Shown: positions 1 to 5,632 of the stretch, piece by piece | Layout of the letters: each line of letters begins with the position of its first letter | Numbering within the stretch: position 1 is the stretch's first letter | NCBI GenBank assembly: GCA_018401055.1 | Contig: JAGYLB010000037.1 | Location: 1-6,900 of the forward strand | Length of the DNA stretch: 6,900 nucleotides | Origin: Roseicyclus sp. | GTDB lineage: Bacteria; Pseudomonadota; Alphaproteobacteria; Rhodobacterales; Rhodobacteraceae | Reading direction: 5' to 3' | Program-made: the position numbers and the translations under genes | The notes under the pieces: model-generated | What the model saw: the letters and a program-made list of their open reading frames with translations, nothing else | What the model was told of the DNA's origin: nothing | The model's database searches: none

Positions 1-1494
<1,494 letters not shown>

Positions 1495-1504
1495 GTTGTC
1501 GGGA

Positions 1505-1563
1505 GGTGCGCCTGAAGGCGCACCCTACGGGCATCGGCTAGGGTGCGCCTGTCACGGTGCACC
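1505..1563. repeat. REP-like cluster of interleaved inverted repeats after gyrB
   Basis: The 8-mer GGTGCGCC recurs in both orientations and can form three mutually competing structures. Hairpin A pairs 1505-1512 with 1517-1524 around a TGAA loop. Hairpin B pairs 1516-1527 with 1539-1550, a perfect 12-bp stem with an 11-nt loop. Hairpin C pairs 1542-1549 with 1556-1563, with one G-U pair. There is no T-run after any stem, so this is not a classical intrinsic terminator, although it begins only 10 nt after the gyrB stop and could stabilise or end the gyrB transcript. The look is that of a dispersed intergenic REP/palindromic element (inference; genome-wide copies cannot be checked here). Confidence 0.7.
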
Positions 1564-1629
1564 TTTGACGTTTCGGCCCGGCGGTTGATTCGTCACGCCC
1601 CACCCGCTCCCGCACCACCTCTCGCCAAA

Positions 1630-1647
1630 GGTAAGGCTGTCCTTACC
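1630..1647. repeat. Perfect 7-bp inverted repeat (GGTAAGG-CTGT-CCTTACC)
   Basis: The arms at 1630-1636 and 1641-1647 are perfectly complementary around a 4-nt loop. No T-run follows on either strand. It may be a protein-binding operator or a small RNA hairpin; the sequence alone does not decide. Confidence 0.5.
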
Positions 1648-1772
1648 ATGGCCTCGCGCGGCCCGACAACATCGCCCTGACAGCTCCGGGGCAGGTCGTT
1701 ATCACCCCCGTGATGACCCGCGCAGACGGCGGCGTTTCGCGAAATAAAATCCCACAAAAACAGATATTTGAA

Positions 1773-1785
1773 CCGATGACATCGG
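1773..1785. promoter_or_regulatory. Palindrome CCGATG-A-CATCGG, possible operator upstream of curli genes
   Basis: This is a perfect 6+1+6 palindrome at the edge of the AT-rich island. Its right part GACATCGG (1778-1785) is repeated directly at 1830-1837, and a weaker TCATCGG lies at about 1859-1865. Repeated half-sites around a palindrome fit a dimeric transcription factor site, for example a LuxR/CsgD-like or other HTH regulator. The factor is not identifiable from the sequence. Confidence 0.35.
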
Positions 1786-1935
1786 ATAACATCCTGCCGT
1801 CATCACCTTTCTTTTCGCGGAAATTGTCTGACATCGGCATCCGGGGCCAAGGTTTGGTCATCGGCTCACGGGGCACACACCCCCACAGGCCGCACACAGC
1901 GAACCACACATAGACCTGACCCGAACATTCAACCC

Positions 1936-1943
1936 AAAGGACC
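1936..1943 (+). promoter_or_regulatory. Ribosome binding site of first curlin gene (AAAGGACC)
   Basis: AAAGGACC lies exactly 6 nt before the ATG at 1950. The same 8-mer at the same spacing precedes csgH (2445-2452) and the second curlin (2889-2896), which fixes the start of each of the three genes. Confidence 0.8.
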
Positions 1944-1949
1944 AAGATA

Positions 1950-2387
1950 ATGACCATTTCCATCTTCAAGACCGCAGCTGCCGCCACCGCCCTGATCGTC
2001 ACCCTCTCGGCCCCGGCGCTGGCCACCTGCAACACCGCCTATACCGAGCAGTGGGGCGGTGGGAACGGCATCGGCATCAACCAGAGCGGGTTTTGCAACG
2101 GCACGTCCGTCATCCAGAACGGATGGGGCAACACCACGATCTCGACCACCGATGGCGCGTGGAACACCACGGCGGTCGGCCAGCAGGGCTGGAACAACCA
2201 TGTGAACTCGACCCAGTCGGGCTGGGGCAACGCCAATGGCGTCGCGCAGTTCGGGGCAAACAATACCGCCAATGTCCACAGCGGCGGTTCCGGCAATGCG
2301 GTCGGCGTGATCCAGGTCGGCAACGGCAACTCGGCCACCGCCCAGTCCTACGGCAGCGGCAACGTCACCTTGATCATCCAGAACTGA
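1950..2387 (+). CDS. csgA: Curlin subunit with ten exact 11-residue repeats (CsgA-like)
   Basis: Curlins are secreted through the outer membrane and polymerise into curli, extracellular amyloid fibres for biofilm and adhesion. The protein has 145 residues. Residues 1-25 are a Sec signal ending ALA, with cleavage before T26. The rest is one repeat array in strict 11-residue register. Q (or S/T) falls at 34, 45, 56, 67, 78, 89, 100, 111, 122, 133 and 144, G always at +2, and N always at +5. This gives ten full Q-x-G-x-x-N units, like the strand-turn units of curlin repeats (E. coli CsgA alternates 11 and 12). The mature part contains no Lys or Arg; E33 and D68 are the only acidic residues. C27 and C49 are 22 apart, and W35, W59, W71, W81 and W92 sit in or near turns. 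The gene is first in the cassette, before csgH. Curlin identity is firm; the choice of CsgA (major) over CsgB (nucleator) is inference, based on repeat regularity and the lack of an N-terminal non-repeat segment. Confidence 0.9.
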   Translation: MTISIFKTAAAATALIVTLSAPALATCNTAYTEQWGGGNGIGINQSGFCNGTSVIQNGWGNTTISTTDGAWNTTAVGQQGWNNHVNSTQSGWGNANGVAQFGANNTANVHSGGSGNAVGVIQVGNGNSATAQSYGSGNVTLIIQN

Positions 2388-2393
2388 CCCAAT

Positions 2394-2422
2394 CGCCCCT
2401 CGGGGCGGGAAACATCCCGCCC
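2394..2422 (+). promoter_or_regulatory. Two overlapping, mutually exclusive hairpins between csgA and csgH
   Basis: Stem 1 pairs CGCCCC (2394-2399) with GGGGCG (2402-2407), with only a 2-nt loop as drawn. Stem 2 pairs GGGCGGGA (2403-2410) with TCCCGCCC (2415-2422) around AACA. Bases 2403-2407 belong to both stems, so only one can form fully. No T-run follows. The likely role is partial termination, or protection of the upstream curlin mRNA from 3' decay, giving more curlin than inhibitor (inference). Confidence 0.65.
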
Positions 2423-2458
2423 TGTGCCCAACCTGCGATCCCGGAAAGGACCGAGACC

Positions 2459-2830
2459 ATGACCTTCCTCACTCCCAAGATGGCCCTTGGCACGGCGCTG
2501 ACCGCCCTTGCCCTAGGCTGCACCGCCATCGCGGCCGACACCGCGGGGACGGCACCGGGCCCGCTGGCCTGCACGGTCGATGTGACCTCGCGCGGCGGCA
2601 TGCTGACCGTCGAGGGCGTGGTGACCACGACCGAGGCCCTTTCGGGCAGCTACCACCTGCGTGTCGCCCGCGGCGGCATGCTGATGAACCAGGGCGGGCC
2701 CTTTGCGCTTCGCCCCGGTGAGACCGAACGCCTTGGCCGCGTCATGATGAACGGCCCGGCCTCCGGTCTCGAGATCGACCTGACGCTGGATGCCGACGGT
2801 CGCACCATCCGCTGCCCGGTCGATCTCTGA
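2459..2830 (+). CDS. csgH: CsgH-like periplasmic inhibitor of curlin amyloid formation
   Basis: CsgH proteins are the alphaproteobacterial members of the CsgC-like family, small periplasmic beta-sandwich chaperones that stop curlins from forming amyloid before export. The start ATG at 2459 is set by AAAGGACC 6 nt upstream and gives 123 residues, although the frame is open further upstream through the csgA region. Residues 1-26 are a Sec signal (AIA-A end). A weak lipobox-like ALGC ends at C21, but signal peptidase I cleavage seems likelier. The mature part runs from C38 through short alternating beta-strand segments. It includes SGSYHLRV (62-69), NQGGPF (77-82), LRPGETERLGRV (84-95) and a final strand with C119. 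The SGSY-x-L/F-R-V and NQGG-x-F signatures are those I associate with CsgH. C38 and C119 may form a disulfide (inference). Lying between two curlin genes strongly supports the assignment. Confidence 0.85.
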   Translation: MTFLTPKMALGTALTALALGCTAIAADTAGTAPGPLACTVDVTSRGGMLTVEGVVTTTEALSGSYHLRVARGGMLMNQGGPFALRPGETERLGRVMMNGPASGLEIDLTLDADGRTIRCPVDL

Positions 2831-2836
2831 CCGGGC
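2814..2836 (+). promoter_or_regulatory. Hairpin spanning the csgH stop codon
   Basis: GCCCGGTC (2814-2821) pairs perfectly with GACCGGGC (2829-2836) around a 7-nt loop, and the csgH TGA (2828-2830) lies at the loop/stem edge. No T-run follows. It may be an mRNA-stability or processing element between csgH and the second curlin gene (inference). Confidence 0.5.
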
Positions 2837-2902
2837 GGTGCCCCCGCAACCCCTTTTGACCGACCCCGTTCCCAACACCCTGATTTTCAAAGGACCACTG
2901 CC

Positions 2903-3310
2903 ATGTTCCGCAAAACCCTTACCGCCGCCGCCCTCATCGCCCCCACCGCCTTTGCCGCATTGCCGGCTGCCGCCAACGGCATGTTCAGCTTCACGGTGAA
3001 TGCCTCCAATGCCCAGGAAGCCAACGCGATCCGCGCCGGGCTGGCCCTCTACCAGATCCATCGTGGCGTGGAGAGCGGGGCCTTCGTCCATCAGGACGGC
3101 TCGCTCAACGGCGCGGCCATCCGGCAGGTGGCAGGTGGTGGATCGGTGGGTGTCATCCATCAAGACGGCAACGGCCATTCCGCCATGCTCGACCAGCAGG
3201 GCCACGGCCAGAGCCACGGTATCTTTCAGTATGGCAATGGCGCCAATGCCAATGTCGTGCAGTCCAGCAACGGTCAGGCAGGCCTGACCTTCCAGTTCGG
3301 TTTCGACTGA
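2903..3310 (+). CDS. csgB: Second curlin subunit, irregular repeats and N-terminal non-repeat segment (CsgB-like)
   Basis: This 135-residue curlin-family protein has a Sec signal (residues 1-24, ending PAAA). A non-repeat segment (about 27-60) follows, containing SNAQEANAIRAGLALYQIH, a pattern seen at the start of many alphaproteobacterial curlins. Curlin repeats then have Q at 64, 75, 87, 98, 109, 120 and 131. The spacing is 11 except for one 12 at the AGGG bulge (77-80). G at +2 is mostly kept, but the Asn ladder of the first curlin is replaced by N69, S81, H92, Q103, A114 and Q125. It is rich in His (H53, H63, H86, H92, H101, H105) and carries more charge than the first curlin. The N-terminal segment plus imperfect repeats resembles the architecture of the E. 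coli nucleator CsgB, so a nucleator or minor-subunit role is likely (inference); calling it simply a second curlin is safe. The start is fixed by AAAGGACC-N6-ATG. It is the last gene of the cassette. Confidence 0.85.
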   Translation: MFRKTLTAAALIAPTAFAALPAAANGMFSFTVNASNAQEANAIRAGLALYQIHRGVESGAFVHQDGSLNGAAIRQVAGGGSVGVIHQDGNGHSAMLDQQGHGQSHGIFQYGNGANANVVQSSNGQAGLTFQFGFD

Positions 3311-3326
3311 TCGTCGAAGCCGGAAA

Positions 3327-3370
3327 GGACGCCCGGCCAATCTCACAGGTCCCAAACCGGCCGGGCGTCC
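3327..3370 (+). terminator. Long hairpin after the last curli gene
   Basis: GGACGCCCGGCC (3327-3338) pairs perfectly over 12 bp with GGCCGGGCGTCC (3359-3370), with a 20-nt loop. It starts 16 nt after the csgB stop. No T-run follows, so it may act mainly as an mRNA 3' end stabiliser in front of the proper terminator at 3400. Its left arm covers an orphan copy of the curli ribosome binding site (3320-3330). Confidence 0.6.
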
Positions 3371-3399
3371 GACCCTATCCAGACCCTTCCGCAACCTTG

Positions 3400-3430
3400 C
3401 CCCCCGGATGTCCCGCCGGGGGGTCTTCTT
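3400..3430 (+). terminator. Intrinsic terminator of the curli cassette
   Basis: CCCCCCGG (3400-3407) pairs with CCGGGGGG (3416-3423) around an 8-nt loop and is followed by the T-rich TCTTCTT (3424-3430). It is correctly oriented for the curli genes. The same region separates them from the convergent hemerythrin-like gene. Confidence 0.75.
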
Positions 3431-3463
3431 CCCGACTGTGATGCCCTGCAGCGGGCTTATGCC

Positions 3464-4030
3464 TCAGCCCAGCCCGTCCGGTCCGTCGCGCAAGATGACG
3501 GGGACGATCAGGTCTTCCTCGTCTGTCAGGTGCCGGTCGATCAGCCGCTCCAGATCGGTCAGCCCGGTCAGAAGCCGCCCGGCTGCCACTCGCGGGTCAG
3601 GCCCGGCCGCACCTTGGATCGCGCCATTCGCCTGATCGACGAAGCGGGCAAGGATCCCGTCCAGCGCGTGGTGATCCGCATCCAGCAGGTCGAAGCCACG
3701 CTCGATCCGCGCGTCGCGGGTGCGCAGGATCGGGAAATAATGGTGGTCTTCGATCTGGTGATGGCCGTGCAACTGGTTAACGAACAGACCGCCGAACCGC
3801 CCGATCCCTTGCGCAAAACCGCGCGGGTCTTGCCTGCCATCAAGGAACCCCTGCGTTTGCGCCGTCATGCGTTCCATGAGCTGGCGGAACATCATGTGCC
3901 GCTCCAGCCAGAAGCTGACGAGCCCGTGAAAGCCGGGATCTGTCTGCCAGCCTTCGCGGGGGTAATCGCGCAAAAGCACGCGCAGCGCCTCGGGCAGACC
4001 TGGTCTTGTGTCGAGGGACAGGTCGGTCAC
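3464..4030 (-). CDS. Hemerythrin-like HHE cation-binding domain protein
   Basis: Hemerythrin-like HHE proteins are four-helix bundles that bind a non-heme di-iron centre through His and carboxylate side chains; members sense or carry O2, NO or iron, and many have no known role. This 188-residue protein has no signal peptide and should be cytoplasmic. Candidate ligands fall on four helices: H45 (WLERHMMF), H88/H90/H91 with E94/D95 and H96/H97 (LHGHHQIEDHHYFPIL), H120/H121 (DADHHALD), and H167 with E171/E172 (HLTDEEDLIVP). It starts with GTG at 4030, 14 nt after the mlaC stop. There is no strong ribosome binding site, so it is probably translated by coupling and co-transcribed with mlaA-mlaC. 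Family assignment is confident; function is not known, and a link to envelope lipid transport or stress is only suggested by position. Confidence 0.85.
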   Translation of the reverse strand: MTDLSLDTRPGLPEALRVLLRDYPREGWQTDPGFHGLVSFWLERHMMFRQLMERMTAQTQGFLDGRQDPRGFAQGIGRFGGLFVNQLHGHHQIEDHHYFPILRTRDARIERGFDLLDADHHALDGILARFVDQANGAIQGAAGPDPRVAAGRLLTGLTDLERLIDRHLTDEEDLIVPVILRDGPDGLG

Positions 4031-4044
4031 GTCGCCCGCGCCGG

Positions 4045-4656
4045 TCAGCCCATGCCGCGCAGGGTCTGGATCGTCGCGTCGACCGAGCCGCCGTTGCGGT
4101 CGAGGATCGCGCCGATTTCCGCGCGTTCCGAGATGACCAGCGAAACGCCTTCGATCAGCATGTCGATGAACAGCGCGTTGCCCGATCTGTCCCAGACCCT
4201 GAACCGGACCTCGAACGGGGCCGTGCCGCGCAGGTTGACGGTCGAGATGACCTCAACGAAACGCCCTTGGTCCTGTGCGCCGCCGACGTTCACCGTGCCG
4301 CCGATGAATTCGCGGAAACGACGCCCGTACTTGCGCGCCATGTAGCCGCGGAAGGCATTGCCGAAGGCGGAAATCTGGCCCGTGCTGGCAGATCGCGCGG
4401 CCGGGCCAAGCACGGATTGCGCGATCGTGGGCATGTCGGCGTAACGGCCCATCATCGTATCGAAATCGCTGATCATGGCCGATTCCGACCGGCCCGAATT
4501 GATGATCCGCGTGATCTCGGTCGCGACCTGTTCCACAAGCCCTGTCGCGGATGCGGGCGTCAGCGCCATCGCACCCCGTGGAAGGGCAAGCGCCGCAAGG
4601 GCGGAGGCGACGGTGGTCACGAACGTTCTGCGGGAGGGGCGAGGGTCAAGGCGCAT
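4045..4656 (-). CDS. mlaC: MlaC-like periplasmic phospholipid-binding protein
   Basis: MlaC shuttles phospholipids across the periplasm between outer-membrane MlaA and the inner-membrane MlaFEDB ABC transporter, keeping the outer membrane asymmetric. From ATG 4656 it has 203 residues, normal for the family; an ATG at 4662 would add two residues. The N-terminus has a Tat-like motif, SRRTFV at 8-13, then a hydrophobic stretch to AMA, with cleavage before L32. The mature part begins with a helix (LVEQVATEITRIIN) and continues with features of the MlaC/Ttg2D fold: a helical middle (SVLGPAARSAS, FGNAFRGYMARKYGRRF) and a C-terminal beta part (FVEVISTVNLRG, VRFRVWDRSGNALFIDMLIEGVSL). The start overlaps the end of mlaA by 11 bp (17 bp for the earlier ATG), which indicates translational coupling. 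mlaD, mlaE and mlaF are not in the window. Confidence 0.88.
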   Translation of the reverse strand: MRLDPRPSRRTFVTTVASALAALALPRGAMALTPASATGLVEQVATEITRIINSGRSESAMISDFDTMMGRYADMPTIAQSVLGPAARSASTGQISAFGNAFRGYMARKYGRRFREFIGGTVNVGGAQDQGRFVEVISTVNLRGTAPFEVRFRVWDRSGNALFIDMLIEGVSLVISERAEIGAILDRNGGSVDATIQTLRGMG

Positions 4657-5461
4657 AGGCATCGATATAGGGGTCCGCGTAGGGATCTGAATAGGGGTCG
4701 GACGAATTGCCCACATCGGGCCCGGCCGGATCGAAGCGCAAAACCGGGCCGCCCAACTCGAACCGGCGGTTCTGCAGGTAGAGCGACCGCAGCTGGGCAT
4801 AGCTGTCGGCGCTTTCGTACAGGATGCTCTGGAACGTGTCGTCAAGCTCGTAGCGGTCGCCAAAGCGGTCCAGCACCTCTGCCGTGGTGACATAGCGGCT
4901 TTCGGGGGCGGGCAGGATATGGCGCACAGGATTGGTGGCGATGTCGACCACAAGGCCCACAGTGTCGCGGGTGGTCGAAGGGCCAAAGACCGGCAACATC
5001 ACGAAATCACCCTCGGGCGCGCCATAAATGTGCAGCGTCTCGCCGAAATCGGTTTCGCGCGCATCAAGGCCGATGGCGCTGGCGGGATCGAGGAGGCCAC
5101 CCAGACCGACGGTCGAGTTGACCACGAAACGCAAGGTGTTGTGCGTGGCCTGACCCAGCCGGAATTGCAGGATGTTGTTAAGCACATAGGAAGGCTGCGC
5201 GAGGTTCGATGCGAAATTGTCGACTCCTTGACGCACGGGCCGAGGCACGGCGGAGCCGTATCCCCGCGACGCAGGCCCGACCAGCGACCTGTCCAGCGAA
5301 AGGTTGAAGCGGTGCACGGACCTGTTTTGCGCCTCATCCGCGTCGACGATACTGTCGCCAGGCGGCAGGGCCGCGGGCCCGCAGGCGGCCAGCAAAACGC
5401 AAAGCGCAAGGCCCGGCAAACCTGCCGCGAGGCGATGAAGAAGGGGGCTGGGCAAGGGCAA
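4646..5461 (-). CDS. mlaA: MlaA/VacJ family outer-membrane lipoprotein
   Basis: MlaA sits in the inner leaflet of the outer membrane and extracts mislocalised phospholipids, handing them to MlaC. The protein has 271 residues from a TTG at 5461; the frame has a TGA five codons upstream and no ATG near, and another TTG lies at 5455, so the exact start is uncertain. Residues 1-26 are a lipoprotein signal ending in the lipobox LLAAC, with C27 as the lipidated residue. Family signatures follow: NRSVHRFN (46-53), VDNFASNLAQP (80-90), NNILQ (95-99), RFVVNSTVGLGGLLDPAS (111-128), DFGETLHIYG (138-147), LPVFGPSTTRD (156-166). The far C-terminus is a short DPY tandem repeat (SDPYSDPYADPYIDAYAP) that extends past the conserved domain and overlaps the mlaC start. 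It is the first gene of the mlaA-mlaC-hemerythrin operon. Confidence 0.92.
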   Translation of the reverse strand: MPLPSPLLHRLAAGLPGLALCVLLAACGPAALPPGDSIVDADEAQNRSVHRFNLSLDRSLVGPASRGYGSAVPRPVRQGVDNFASNLAQPSYVLNNILQFRLGQATHNTLRFVVNSTVGLGGLLDPASAIGLDARETDFGETLHIYGAPEGDFVMLPVFGPSTTRDTVGLVVDIATNPVRHILPAPESRYVTTAEVLDRFGDRYELDDTFQSILYESADSYAQLRSLYLQNRRFELGGPVLRFDPAGPDVGNSSDPYSDPYADPYIDAYAP

Positions 5462-5559
5462 TATCCCGGTAAGTCAGTGATGTTTTGACGCAAAGCTAGC
5501 TGCCCGGGCCCCGAATGAAAGGGATTGAATCACAACCTAGGCAGACGGGTGTGTCATTT

Positions 5560-5589
5560 GTTAAACGGTCAGGGATAGGGACGTGTCAA
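5560..5589 (-). promoter_or_regulatory. Candidate sigma70 promoter of the mlaA operon
   Basis: On the minus strand, a perfect -35 TTGACA (5584-5589) is followed after 18 bp by TTTAAC (5560-5565), which matches 4 of 6 positions of TATAAT. Transcription would start near 5553 and leave a leader of about 90 nt before mlaA. Position and orientation fit; no start-site data can be seen here. Confidence 0.5.
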
Positions 5590-5632
5590 GGGCACCGCCC
5601 CCGGAAATCCCCGAGCGAGGATGACAGGCGAC

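Larger units (their letters stand above)
1564..1949. other. Non-coding upstream region of the curli cassette
   Basis: I see no convincing gene in this stretch; the short reading frames in it lack recognisable motifs and good ribosome binding sites. It holds several small palindromes, a clearly AT-rich island at about 1738-1772 in an otherwise GC-rich sequence, and a CA-rich, G-poor leader at about 1873-1913 just before the first curlin gene. The curli promoter and its regulatory sites most likely lie here (inference), but I could not find a -35/-10 pair close enough to consensus to call. Confidence 0.6.

Noticed and set aside
1824..1852. Possible sigma70 promoter with -35 TTGTCT upstream of the first curlin
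   Set aside because: No sequence resembling TATAAT lies 16-18 bp downstream; it is only GC-rich there.
1643..2035. Minus-strand open frame of 130 codons in the gap before the curli genes
   Set aside because: It runs into the start of the first curlin gene antisense, has no ribosome binding site or family resemblance, and crosses the palindromes of the regulatory region.
2048..2386. Regular 33-bp period in the DNA, at first sight like a repeat array
   Set aside because: The period follows the 11-residue protein repeat of the curlin, the units differ in DNA sequence, and there are no identical repeats with unique spacers, so it is not a CRISPR array.
2513..3394. Long open frame on the minus strand (293 codons) across csgH and the second curlin gene
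   Set aside because: It has no recognisable domain, signal or ribosome binding site, and is antisense to two well supported genes; in GC-rich DNA such shadow frames are common.
4006..4890. Long open frame on the plus strand (294 codons) opposite mlaC and mlaA
   Set aside because: Its product is a low-complexity Arg/Gly/Ala-rich sequence without motifs, and it lies antisense to clear family members.
4999..5493. Alternative ATG-started frame at the 5' end of mlaA
   Set aside because: It is in a different frame from the conserved MlaA residues and the LLAAC lipobox, so it is a shadow frame.
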